Source: Corynebacterium sp. (GTDB lineage Bacteria; Actinomycetota; Actinomycetes; Mycobacteriales; Mycobacteriaceae). From it: a stretch of 64,000 bases of DNA. A program made the translations under genes and the position numbers. The stretch lies in contig JAUMTW010000003.1 of assembly GCA_030531005.1 (NCBI GenBank), forward strand, positions 186,001 through 250,000, read 5' to 3'. Of the stretch, positions 47,587 to 58,152 are shown one piece after another; the stretch's first letter is position 1; each line of letters opens with the position of its first letter. The notes beneath the pieces are model-generated. The model was not told the DNA's origin, did not search any database, and worked only from the letters and a program-made list of their open reading frames with translations.

Positions 47587-48729
47587 CTAGGTTTCGTAGG
47601 CTGCAAGGAACTTTGCGATGAGCTGTGCGCCCGCAGTTTCTAATTGCTCCTGGATTCCTGCTGTTGGAAGTTCAACACCAATAGTGCGCTCAGGTAATTT
47701 GAGATCTGTGGCCAGTTTGCCTGCGGCAATCCCTAAATAAGTCTGTGCTCCCTTGTGCTCATATAGGGTGCCCACAACCTTGCCTGTGAAGGATGTAGCA
47801 TCGCATGCTCCTTCGCCAGTCATAATCAGATCGGCATCTGCGGGGCTAATCTCTGGTGCTAGGTGAGAAAGCAAAGTCGCAGCACCGGGGGTGATCTCGA
47901 AGTTTGCTCCGGTGGGATCGAAAATGCTGCACAGCCAGGAAATGCTAATCGCGGCACCACCGGCCGCGCCAAAGGCGGGGGTGGATGGATCAACGCCGGT
48001 GATATCACACAGTTTGCTAAGGCCCGCATCGAGCTGCGCACAAGCCTGTGCATCCGCGCCCTTTTGCGGCCCATAGATGTAAGCTGCACCATTGGGGCCT
48101 GTTGCAGGGTTCGTGACATCACTGAGTAAGTGGAACCGAACTTTGGCGACAGCAGTATTCAGTTCCGTCAGATCAATGGTGTCCAATTGCTCTAATGCCC
48201 CGCCACCAGGGGCAAGTGGGATACCAGCTGCATTGCGTAATTGTGCTCCGAGGGCAACTAATATGCCAGTACCTCCATCAATGGTGGCAGAACCGCCCAA
48301 CCCTAAGACAATATCGGTAGCTCCTTCGGCGATTGCCGCCGCAATTAGCACACCCGTGCCATAGGTGTCGGCGGTTAATGGCTTGAGAGCATCCTTGACT
48401 TGAGCGATCCCACTTGCAGCCGCTATATCGATGTAGGCAGTCTGGTTGGCCGCGTCATAAAAATAGGTGGCTTCGCTCAATCCGCCAGTAGCAGTCGTGG
48501 TTGGCACGGTATAAGCCTGAGCGCCAAAGAGGATGGAAGTGCCTTCGCCTCCATCAGCTAGGGGCTGGCGCACTATTTCAACTGCGTCGTTGCTCATGCC
48601 GGCGTCGGCAAGCCCTTGTAAGGCACCATTGTGCAAATAGGCTGCAGCTGTGGTCGCACTAGCGGTGGTCTTATAGCTATCGGGGGCGATGAGGATTTTT
48701 AAAGGGTTTTCGGCATTCCAGGTTGGCAT
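47587..48729 (-). CDS. glxK: Glycerate kinase
   Basis: A 380-aa glycerate kinase of the GckA/GlxK family that phosphorylates D-glycerate using ATP. Family marks are KILIAPDSYKTTASATTAA at the N-terminus, PLADGGEGTS, VLGLGGSATIDGGTGIL and LIMTGEGACDATSFTGKV near the C-terminus. ATG 48729 has GGGAGAA just upstream; an in-frame extension to 48756 lacks this. It is transcribed alone, convergent with the gene at 47028. It links glycerate or glyoxylate metabolism to glycolysis. Confidence 0.92.
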   Translation of the reverse strand: MPTWNAENPLKILIAPDSYKTTASATTAAAYLHNGALQGLADAGMSNDAVEIVRQPLADGGEGTSILFGAQAYTVPTTTATGGLSEATYFYDAANQTAYIDIAAASGIAQVKDALKPLTADTYGTGVLIAAAIAEGATDIVLGLGGSATIDGGTGILVALGAQLRNAAGIPLAPGGGALEQLDTIDLTELNTAVAKVRFHLLSDVTNPATGPNGAAYIYGPQKGADAQACAQLDAGLSKLCDITGVDPSTPAFGAAGGAAISISWLCSIFDPTGANFEITPGAATLLSHLAPEISPADADLIMTGEGACDATSFTGKVVGTLYEHKGAQTYLGIAAGKLATDLKLPERTIGVELPTAGIQEQLETAGAQLIAKFLAAYET

Positions 48730-48756
48730 GATTTCTCCCAGGGTAGTTGCTGCCAC

Positions 48757-50745
<1,989 letters not shown>

Positions 50746-50853
50746 GAGCTCAAGCTTGTAACCTCGTGCCGTGTTCGTGCCGCTGATGTAGTCAGCATCG
50801 CCTGCTACTGCAGCAGCGGGGCACGCAAAATAACACTCTCGCTGTGATGAATG

Positions 50854-50915
50854 AACTGCTCCCTGTTTGTTGAACTGAAGAAATCAGACACAACTGAACA
50901 GGGAGCAGTTTTTAT
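50854..50915 (+). terminator. Rho-independent terminator after gdhA
   Basis: A perfect 14-bp stem AACTGCTCCCTGTT / AACAGGGAGCAGTT closes a loop of about 29 nt and is followed by TTTTAT. Confidence 0.85.
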
Positions 50916-50993
50916 GTGTACGCGTTTTATGCGTACGTGAAGTTCCTTGACTACGTCCAGCGAACGTCATTGCAGGGTTCATCGCACGAAGAG

Positions 50994-51434
50994 CTAGTTT
51001 TGTACGCCTTTTGTAGCTTCCCTCTTGGTGCGCTCGGCGGCCATGCGCTGCATATCTTCTTCGCTAAAAGGACCTTGCGTACTGCCTTTGCCATCAGCGC
51101 GAACCCAGGTAACTGCCATGTTATCTTTATGTCCAAAGCGAGCTAAATGGACCCCAACGATTTCCTCGATCTTGGCGAGGGCTTCGGGCTTGGCGTGAAT
51201 TTCTAAAACAAGGGCATCAGCGGTGGTTTTTGCGTTTAAGCATCCATTGCCAAAGAAATTTTCTAGGATCCCGATATTAAAGTCTGCATTCCAATCGCCA
51301 CCAGTTTTGCGCGACATGTGCGTTATTAATTGCTTGCCGTATCGACTTGCACGGTCAGTGGGCACAGTTGCTATCGAAGTCGCAGTCCAGGTCCTTTTTG
51401 TTGCATAATCTACTGGTTCTTGTGAAGTAGTCAT
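50994..51434 (-). CDS. DUF2218-family protein
   Basis: A 146-aa protein. Residues ~24-110 match the DUF2218 pattern: VPTDRASRYGKQLITHM, a variable middle, then EEIVGVHLARFGHKDNMAVTWVR. DUF2218 proteins are often near iron or redox genes, but their function is unknown. ATG 51434 lies 7 nt after a minus-strand TACAAT (51442-51447), suggesting leaderless transcription; the frame is open upstream to 51497 without support. It is convergent with gdhA and lies after the HTH regulator gene on the same strand. Confidence 0.82.
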   Translation of the reverse strand: MTTSQEPVDYATKRTWTATSIATVPTDRASRYGKQLITHMSRKTGGDWNADFNIGILENFFGNGCLNAKTTADALVLEIHAKPEALAKIEEIVGVHLARFGHKDNMAVTWVRADGKGSTQGPFSEEDMQRMAAERTKREATKGVQN

Positions 51435-51517
51435 GGCCGAAATTGTAGCGGAAGAAGATGGTTTACGGCTATGAAGAGGTAGAAAAGATTCCCGCATAAT
51501 CCTGATTTGGGCCTGTG

Positions 51518-52186
51518 CTACATTTTGGGCCTTGGCTGGATTGAAATCGAGCAGCCTGGGTGTGTGTGATAACTGTGCAGTTCTAGCGCATGGTTACGGT
51601 CCCCAAACAGCTCATTCAACATGCCTTGGTGAACCTGGCATAAAAATGTACTTGGGGTGGTATTCATGTTCTTTAAAGGGCAGGCCTCTAAAGCCACGCG
51701 ATCAGCGTTGACTTCAGGAGCAAAACCAAGGCGACGAAAGAGATCGTGGATTTGCGTCATCAGATCTTCAGTGTCAGCCAATGGTTCACTCTTACGTAAC
51801 GATTGAGCCCAGCGTTGGCCAACCTCACGGGCTATCGTGGTGGCTTCATCAGCAGCAAGCGTTGCACATTGCTCGGCAAGCAGGCTGATGAGTGTGGTGT
51901 ACTCGGTAGCGATTGCCCGGTTATCTGGGGTGCGTGGCAAATAGCGCAAACTTGGGCGTCCACGACCTTCGGTATTGATTTGCTTGGTGCTCACTGCCCC
52001 CTTCGCCTTGAGCTCTTCGAGGTGGCCGCGCACTGTGTTGACGTGGCTGCCTACTTGGTCAGCAAGCTCATGGATGCTCAAGCCCTGTGGATGTGTGGTC
52101 AGGATGTCGAGCACGTGACGTTGCTTAGTGCTAAGCTCGAGCGACTCGGAAAAGATTTCGGTGGCTGGCAGTGGGGAAGTATCCAT
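51518..52186 (-). CDS. HTH regulator with Cys/His ligand cluster
   Basis: A 222-aa regulator with an N-terminal winged HTH (~18-80: STKQRHVLDILTTHPQGLSI to GRGRPSLRY) of the ArsR/MarR-like kind. The C-terminal part carries Cys169 (EACP), Cys183-x2-His186 (LCQVHQG) and Cys212 (PGCS), an arrangement seen in SufR-like actinobacterial regulators that bind an Fe-S cluster or metal. Neighbours suggest it senses nitric oxide or redox stress; this is inference. ATG 52186 lies 6 nt after a minus-strand TACGTT. The DUF2249 gene lies 185 bp upstream on the same strand. Confidence 0.8.
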   Translation of the reverse strand: MDTSPLPATEIFSESLELSTKQRHVLDILTTHPQGLSIHELADQVGSHVNTVRGHLEELKAKGAVSTKQINTEGRGRPSLRYLPRTPDNRAIATEYTTLISLLAEQCATLAADEATTIAREVGQRWAQSLRKSEPLADTEDLMTQIHDLFRRLGFAPEVNADRVALEACPLKNMNTTPSTFLCQVHQGMLNELFGDRNHALELHSYHTHPGCSISIQPRPKM

Positions 52187-52371
52187 GATGGGAACGTAGT
52201 GAAAGTTGACCGGGCAAGTGAAACTGCGGGGATGTGTAGCAATGTAGCGGCAATCGCACTAGCAATGGTAGTTCGAGCAGGCTTCCCCGATGCAAATACG
52301 TGGCGCACAGACTAGGTAGCGGGGGAGTTGTGCTGAGTGGAGCAGACTGCCCGGTGTTGGGGATTCGAGCC

Positions 52372-52617
52372 TTAAGCAGTGCGCGTGAACTTGAGCTGCC
52401 AGTCTGGCTCACCTTCCATGACATATTCCATTTCGAAAGTCTCTGGGCGCGCCTCAATTTCCGCGAGTAACGGCAGTGGATTATGCGGGGCAACCAGAAT
52501 CATGGATTCCGATACCGCTAAGGTGCCAAGAGCACCATGAATTGCGCCGTGGCGCAGGCGATGTGGGATCACACAAGCATTGAGGACGGGTACTTCAGTG
52601 TTGGCGAGCAAGTTCAT
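52372..52617 (-). CDS. DUF2249 protein
   Basis: An 81-aa protein spanning one DUF2249 domain: VIPHRLRHGAIHGALGTL, then ESMILVAPHNPLPLLAEIEA and FEMEYVMEGEPDWQLKF. This is the usual IPPxxRHxxIF...NDHDPxPLxxQ...WEYLExGPExWxV pattern with partial substitutions. DUF2249 proteins cluster with NnrS, hemerythrin-like and denitrification genes in many bacteria, but have no proven biochemical role known to me. It is divergent from the NnrS-like gene across 113 bp that must hold both promoters. Confidence 0.82.
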   Translation of the reverse strand: MNLLANTEVPVLNACVIPHRLRHGAIHGALGTLAVSESMILVAPHNPLPLLAEIEARPETFEMEYVMEGEPDWQLKFTRTA

Positions 52618-52730
52618 TATAGTTCTTTCTATCTAGTGGAAGCGGCGAGCAAAAAACGGGGGCTTCTGTTGACTGCTTCTCGTGTGGGTTGTGGTTTCAT
52701 CCTAACGTCAAAATTAGTACGATAAAAACC

Positions 52731-53849
52731 GTGAAAAATAAGTCTGCCACTACCAGCCCCAGCAGGCAGCAGCGCACTGCCTTTCTCGACCCGATTTATC
52801 GCCGCGTGATCCTGCTAGCAATAGCAGGGATCTCTCTACTACTAGGTTTAGCTGCTGGGTCGTATCTCCTTGGCTTTCGGGACAACGTAGTTGCCGAAGT
52901 CGCCCAGCACTTTGCTAATTACCATGCCTTATTTATGGTCTTTGGCTTTATTGGCGGTGCCATCACCTTGGAGCGTGCAGTTGCGATTCGGAACTCGTGG
53001 ACCTGGATTGCGCCTGCACTCAACGTCCTGGCCATTCTGACCCTGCTTCTTGGGCTACCGGAGATCGTTCCTGCAGCCTTGTGGTTAGGTAGTGCGGTGC
53101 TGTTACTTGGCATTTATTGGCTTGCGTGGCAGCGTCAACCCGCACTGGCCGTGGTCGTGCAGAGTTTAGGAGCCATTGCTTTTGGATTGGCTGCCTTGCA
53201 GTGGGGGATTACTACTGAATTCCCGGTCCTGCTTGCTGCTGTATTCCCAATTGCCACTATCTTGGGTGAGCGCATGGAACTAGCCCGAATTGCCTATGGG
53301 CCGAATTCCCCGCGCTGGATTACCGGTGAAGTCGTAGCGTTATTAGTTGCAGCGACAATTCAAGCATCACACGCCTTCGGTGTGCTGCTCATCGTGGTTG
53401 CTTTGCATAGTGGCTACTTTGATGCCGCCCGCAAACTGATCCATGGCAAAGGTTTAGCGCGTTATAGTGCATCCTGCATGTTGCTGGGCTACGGCTGGCT
53501 GATCATCGCTGGCCTGCTATGGGGTGTAGCCGGTGAGGGGACCTCGTATGCCTATGATGCCCAGATTCACTGCATTTTTATAGGCTTTGTGCTCTCCATG
53601 ATTTTCGCGCATGCCCCAACCATTTTGGGCGCAGTCGTTGGCATCCAAGTGCCTTTTAACTACTGGCTGGTTGTGCCGGTAGCTGTTGTACACATTGGTT
53701 TGCTCATTCGCGTGTTTGCCATTGTCGCTGAGCAAACGTGGGAGATCGGTGGGCTGATGAATATCTTTGGTGTACTGCTGTTCATGATCACCGCGCTGAC
53801 CTTAGGCATTCGTACTGCGCATAGCCGTGCCAAGCGGCGTACTGCATAA
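52731..53849 (+). CDS. Polytopic membrane protein, NnrS-like
   Basis: A 372-aa protein with about eleven or twelve membrane segments. GTG 52731 is preferred because TACGAT (52718-52723) lies 7 nt upstream, as in a leaderless gene; an in-frame TTG at 52689 has no support. The segment FANYHALFMVFGFIGGAITL with a membrane His, plus further membrane His residues (IQASHAFG, DAQIHCIF, FAHAP), resembles heme- or metal-binding membrane proteins of the NnrS kind. NnrS proteins relieve nitric oxide stress. The similarity is remembered, not computed. The next gene follows after 16 bp. Confidence 0.68.
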   Translation: MKNKSATTSPSRQQRTAFLDPIYRRVILLAIAGISLLLGLAAGSYLLGFRDNVVAEVAQHFANYHALFMVFGFIGGAITLERAVAIRNSWTWIAPALNVLAILTLLLGLPEIVPAALWLGSAVLLLGIYWLAWQRQPALAVVVQSLGAIAFGLAALQWGITTEFPVLLAAVFPIATILGERMELARIAYGPNSPRWITGEVVALLVAATIQASHAFGVLLIVVALHSGYFDAARKLIHGKGLARYSASCMLLGYGWLIIAGLLWGVAGEGTSYAYDAQIHCIFIGFVLSMIFAHAPTILGAVVGIQVPFNYWLVVPVAVVHIGLLIRVFAIVAEQTWEIGGLMNIFGVLLFMITALTLGIRTAHSRAKRRTA

Positions 53850-53865
53850 AAAATGTGATTAACTC

Positions 53866-55362
53866 ATGGACTCAAAAGAAGAATATGCAGCGCAGCAGGG
53901 GCAATACCAGCAGTCATCTGAGGATAAGCCGCAAAATACGAGCGTGCCTATGAGCGGATTACGCGGACATCAAAACCCCGGTTCCGCACAATCGAAGCAA
54001 AGCAACGAGCCCTTCGGGCGTACGAGCACGCGCATTTCTGGCATCGGCGCCCCCATAACCCCTGACTCTGCTGCCCCTGATCCCGTCTTGGAGCCGAAGG
54101 CCTTACGCCTGCAAGTCATCGGTGAACAACCAAACCTGCAAGACGCTCTAGAGCACCGCCGCCAATGGCACACTGGTATTGCAGCCCTACTTATTTTCTG
54201 GCTGTTCTGGGCAGGGCTGATGCAACTGCTCTACAACCTTGGGTTAGAAATCTCCTGGTGGTTACGCATCCACAGCTTTACAATCGCGGTTATTGCGACT
54301 GCGATCATGGCCTATAGTGCGCACTTTGCTGAGGCGCTCAGCAGAAAATCTGCTGGCAGTCACCGCGGTTTAGCTATCCGAATCCTGCTGCTCAACTTTG
54401 GCTTTGTGCTCTTAGTCTGTGGACGTACTGGCGATCAATTCACCACTTTATCCCTTGCCGGATCACTCGTGATCGCAGCTAGTTTCAGTGCCCACGGCTA
54501 TGATTTGTACCAAGCACGCCGGCATCAATTCGCAACCAAGAATATACGCAGCGTGTCCTACTACATCACTGCAGTGGTCCTGCTGGTATTTGCTATTTGT
54601 GCCAGCGTTTCTGCTACGTACACTATTGATGGCTACACAGCCTGGATTGCGATTCATTCGCGCACGATGATTTGGGGCTTTGTGTGGTGCACTATCATTG
54701 GCACGCTTATTACTTTCTATCCAACCATTGCAAAGGCGAAAATCTCGCCAACTGCACTCGCGCGTATTCCGCGGGCACTGACGATCCATGTGTTTGGCCT
54801 CGCACTCTATGGGGCAGGGCAGCTAGTAGCAAGCAGTGTACTCGGAGGACTTGGGCTGAGCCTCGTGGCAATTGCTAGCGTTTTGATTTTGTACCCAGCC
54901 CTACGCGAGACTAATTCCAAGGGCGCCGCGGGGAGCACCCAAATACAATTCGCCATCGCTTGGATGGTTATCGCGCTGCTTGCAGATGCGTTCATGCACT
55001 TCCATGGACAAGATCCTCGCATGACCTTCTTGTGGCTGCTGCCAGTACTGCTTGGTTGTGGCATTGTTCCACTTATTCTCGCCGTCCTAGGCTTTACCAT
55101 TCCGGCGCTGCGTGGTGGGGGACCAGAAATAATCAACCAAGCACGCAGCCGAGCTGCAACCGCATGGCGCCTGCGTATGGTGCTAACCCTCATCGGAGGA
55201 ATACTTGTCTTATTTCAGCCTTTGGTCCCCATTGATTGGCTTAGCTGGTATCCGCGCATGGCGGTTGCAATTGTAGGTGCAAGCATTGCGATTGGTGTGG
55301 TGGCGTTTATAGCAAGCATTTTTGTTGGGGCAGCAACCAAGACAGACTCAATCACCGCATGA
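53866..55362 (+). CDS. Polytopic membrane protein of nitrite-reductase-associated type
   Basis: A 498-aa protein with a polar N-terminal region of ~100 residues and about twelve membrane segments. The stretch HSRTMIWGFVWCTIIGTLIT, followed by FYPTIAKAKI, resembles the membrane domain found N-terminal to copper nitrite reductases and multicopper oxidases in actinobacteria. No cupredoxin domain is present here, and the typical His-x-His is reduced to one His. It is 16 bp from the NnrS-like gene, so the two form an operon. The function is unknown; it may partner the NnrS-like protein. Confidence 0.65.
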   Translation: MDSKEEYAAQQGQYQQSSEDKPQNTSVPMSGLRGHQNPGSAQSKQSNEPFGRTSTRISGIGAPITPDSAAPDPVLEPKALRLQVIGEQPNLQDALEHRRQWHTGIAALLIFWLFWAGLMQLLYNLGLEISWWLRIHSFTIAVIATAIMAYSAHFAEALSRKSAGSHRGLAIRILLLNFGFVLLVCGRTGDQFTTLSLAGSLVIAASFSAHGYDLYQARRHQFATKNIRSVSYYITAVVLLVFAICASVSATYTIDGYTAWIAIHSRTMIWGFVWCTIIGTLITFYPTIAKAKISPTALARIPRALTIHVFGLALYGAGQLVASSVLGGLGLSLVAIASVLILYPALRETNSKGAAGSTQIQFAIAWMVIALLADAFMHFHGQDPRMTFLWLLPVLLGCGIVPLILAVLGFTIPALRGGGPEIINQARSRAATAWRLRMVLTLIGGILVLFQPLVPIDWLSWYPRMAVAIVGASIAIGVVAFIASIFVGAATKTDSITA

Positions 55363-55489
55363 CCTGAGTAAAACCCGCTGCGGCTCGAAACATTAAAGGC
55401 GGTGTAGTGCAGGCGCAAAATAGTCCAGATAGCGATCCCTCGGAGTTTCTTGCAGTCATTTCGGCGCAATTAAAGCTAGAATATGCTGC

Positions 55490-56236
55490 ATGTACCGGAT
55501 CTTTGAATGCCTCGATGAACTCGTCCAAAACGTCGAACAAGCCTACGGCGTACCAATGACTGCTAACTGCATGGTGCCACGTAATGAAATATTGGGTTTA
55601 CTCGACGACCTGCGCAACGCACTTCCAATCGAAGTTGATGATGCCCAAGACGTGCTCGACCAGCGCGATAGCATTATCCGGGATGCCGAATCCCAGGCCC
55701 AAGAAACCATTAACCAGGCTAACGCGCAGGCTGATGACACCGTTACCAAGGCCCGCGAAGACGCCGACAACATTATTAGCGATGCTGAAAATCGCGCCCA
55801 TACCACCGTTGCAAAAGCAGAAGACGATGCCGATCACATCGTTACCAGCGCGCGCCGCGAAGCCGATGATACCGTCAACCGTGCCCAGGTTGAGGCGGAT
55901 CGCCTGGTAGCAAACGGCAATGAGCACTACCAGCGTGCTGTCGACGAGGCTACCGCGGAGCAACACCGCCTAGTCAGCGAGTCCGAGGTTGTACGTCGTG
56001 CAAATGACGAAGCACACCGTATCGTTGAAGAGGCACACAGCGATTCCAACCGGTTGCGTTCTGAATGTGATGCCTTTGTCGAAGGCAAGTTGGCTGAATT
56101 CGAAGAATCACTGACTGCTACCTTGCGCACCATCAGCCGCGATCGAAATGCCCTGCGCCGTGGTGCCGGTGCGTCTGGTAATAATTACACCGCCCGCCCG
56201 CGTACCCGTGAGCAGCGCTACGAAGGCGAACTCTAA
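55490..56236 (+). CDS. sepIVA: SepIVA-like coiled-coil division protein
   Basis: A 248-aa cytoplasmic coiled-coil protein. A short N-terminal domain (MYRIFECLDELVQNVEQAYG, then CMVPRNEILGLLDDLRNALP) precedes a long Ala/Glu/Asp heptad region from ~55 to ~230 with repeated DADNIISDAENRA-like units. It matches the actinobacterial DivIVA-like protein SepIVA, needed for septation and cell elongation in mycobacteria, whose gene also lies upstream of the DUF177 gene and rnc. ATG 55490 lies 7 nt after TAGAAT (55477-55482), so it is leaderless. A strong hairpin follows. Confidence 0.85.
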   Translation: MYRIFECLDELVQNVEQAYGVPMTANCMVPRNEILGLLDDLRNALPIEVDDAQDVLDQRDSIIRDAESQAQETINQANAQADDTVTKAREDADNIISDAENRAHTTVAKAEDDADHIVTSARREADDTVNRAQVEADRLVANGNEHYQRAVDEATAEQHRLVSESEVVRRANDEAHRIVEEAHSDSNRLRSECDAFVEGKLAEFEESLTATLRTISRDRNALRRGAGASGNNYTARPRTREQRYEGEL

Positions 56237-56270
56237 GCCTGAGAGGCCTGTGAGGAGTCAATGGTTCATC

Positions 56271-56306
56271 CATGCACCTGTTGTTCTACGAAACAGCAGG
56301 TGCATG
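56271..56306 (+). terminator. Terminator-like hairpin after sepIVA
   Basis: CATGCACCTG and CAGGTGCATG form a perfect 10-bp stem, extended by TTGTT/AACAG with one mismatch to about 14 pairs. Only a weak T-rich stretch follows. Confidence 0.72.
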
Positions 56307-56733
56307 CGCATATTTGCTGCCACCTACATGCCGATTGCGAGCAGCATTTTTACTGATGAAGGCTTGCTGGTAGAGGACAGTAACACTTGATTGTGAAAAG
56401 CTTGAAAGCTCACTGCTCAGGGTAAGGAGCATTCATCAACACGACCCCCTAACCCGTCCAGCGATGTAACCTGCTGCACCAATAGACGAGCAAATGCCTC
56501 CGAGTGCAGTAGACCACTGGCGAAACAGAGGCGAGCAAGCTTCCTACGTAATCACTGTTTTGTCGCAATATACTTCCGCGTGGTGCTCTCGCCCCTGGGT
56601 TAGTGGGAAAATGCTGATAACACTGGGGCAATGCATCGCTGTCCGAACTGCCCACACGGAATCATCGTGTTGACCGCGTTGATTATCTCCACGCATTTTG
56701 GCATTCCTGGATATGCAGTAGGATGAGGAAATA
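56307..56733. other. 427-bp gap between sepIVA and the DUF177 gene
   Basis: No credible gene on either strand. A TAGGAT box at 56719-56724 and GAGG before 56734 mark the downstream promoter and ribosome binding site. The rest is unexplained and could hold a small RNA or decayed gene. Confidence 0.4.
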
Positions 56734-57288
56734 ATGAGTACTAAAAATCGATCACCACTCGTGTTGCCTCTCAAAAGTATCGCCCCAGGCGCTCAAAACC
56801 CTGAGTACCTGCACCAAACTGGGCCAAGCCCCAGCCGTATTGGAACCACCATGCTCGCCATTGCTGAAGGCAGCCCATTAGAGGTTGATGCCACCGTAAT
56901 CCCCATCGGTGATGGCATCTTGATCCAAGCCCATATTCACGCCACGACAACTGGCCAGTGTGTGCGCTGCCTGGCAGATTTAGAGCAAGACTTTGACGCA
57001 GACATCTCCGGGGTATTCTCTGCTGATGCCGAGCTCATTAACAGTGATGATGATGACGAGCTTGATGCAGAAGACAAAGCAGATGCTGCCGTATATCCCT
57101 TAAGCGGCGATACCATCGATCTTGAACAATTGCTCATTGATGAAGCATGCCTGGCATTGCCCTTCAACCCCGCCTGTGAGAATGGTTGCGCCAATGATGC
57201 TACCGGCGTGCCAGAACCAGATGGCGTGTCCGGGGAAGAGGACGCGGGTGTGGATCCGCGCTGGGCGGGATTGGAGAAATTCCTATGA
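56734..57288 (+). CDS. DUF177 (YceD-like) protein
   Basis: A 184-aa protein of the DUF177/YceD family, linked to 23S rRNA maturation and placed next to rpmF or rnc in many bacteria. The conserved TTGQCVRCLADLEQ (~71-84) and C-terminal NPACENGC give four Cys that may bind metal. An acidic insert (SDDDDELDAEDKADAA) lies in the middle. The C-terminus WAGLEKFL is typical. Its stop overlaps the rnc start by 4 bp (ATGA), so the two are translationally coupled. Confidence 0.9.
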   Translation: MSTKNRSPLVLPLKSIAPGAQNPEYLHQTGPSPSRIGTTMLAIAEGSPLEVDATVIPIGDGILIQAHIHATTTGQCVRCLADLEQDFDADISGVFSADAELINSDDDDELDAEDKADAAVYPLSGDTIDLEQLLIDEACLALPFNPACENGCANDATGVPEPDGVSGEEDAGVDPRWAGLEKFL

Positions 57289-58016
57289 GTTATGGCAAGC
57301 CCGATTATGAAATCTGGGAAGCAGCCTTTCAAAAGATCGATCATGCATCGTTAATGAAGCACTTTGGTATCGAATTGGAACCAGAGCGCCTGCGGTTGGC
57401 ATTAACCCACCGGTCTTTTGCTAATGAGCATGGTCGTCTGCCTAATAATGAGCGCCTGGAATTCCTCGGCGATGCCGTTCTCGGTCTTTCTATTGCCGGG
57501 GCCTTGTACGAGCGCTTCCCGAATCGCCCCGAGAGTGATATTTCGAAGATGCGTGCCAGTATCGTCTCGCGCTATGGGCTCGCTGATGTCGCCCGCAAAA
57601 TTGATTTAGGCTCGTACATCCTTCTTGGCATCGGTGAAGAAAAAACCCGGGGTCACGATAAAGATTCCATCCTTGCCGATACCACTGAGGCGATCTTGGG
57701 TGCGATCTATTTGCAGTACGGTTTTGAAACCACCCGGAACATTATTCTGCACCTGTTCAAGGATAAGATTGCTAATGCAAGTGCTAGCGGCCGTTACTCG
57801 GATTGGAAGACCACGTTGCAGGAGCGACTTGCAGAGCGCAAGATTACCGGCATTACTTATGAGACCTCTGCTGACGGCCCAGCCCACGAGCAGACCTTTT
57901 ATGCCACGGTTAGTGCAAACGGGGAAGAGCTAGCCAGTGGGACCGGGCATAATAAGAAGCTCGCTGAGCAAGATGCTGCCCGTAATGCGGTCAATGCCCT
58001 CAAACAAAGGCCATAA
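57285..58016 (+). CDS. rnc: Ribonuclease III
   Basis: A double-strand-specific endoribonuclease that processes rRNA precursors and mRNAs. It is 243 aa. The signature NERLEFLGDAVLGL (~49-62) carries the catalytic Glu and Asp, and the second metal site is DTTEAILGAIYL (~129-140). The dsRNA-binding domain follows at ~170-240 (DWKTTLQERLAER to HNKKLAEQDAARNAVNAL). It is translationally coupled to the upstream DUF177 gene. Confidence 0.96.
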   Translation: MSYGKPDYEIWEAAFQKIDHASLMKHFGIELEPERLRLALTHRSFANEHGRLPNNERLEFLGDAVLGLSIAGALYERFPNRPESDISKMRASIVSRYGLADVARKIDLGSYILLGIGEEKTRGHDKDSILADTTEAILGAIYLQYGFETTRNIILHLFKDKIANASASGRYSDWKTTLQERLAERKITGITYETSADGPAHEQTFYATVSANGEELASGTGHNKKLAEQDAARNAVNALKQRP

Positions 58017-58152
58017 AAGGTAAGTACGTAGCAGGGAAGAGTTTCCGGCACCGCCACGACGAAACCAAATTATTCGCATGGGATGCCAAGAGCTTCTGCC
58101 AAGAGCTTCCCTGCGGTATTTGCATGCGATCGACGAGGAAAGCACATATCCA

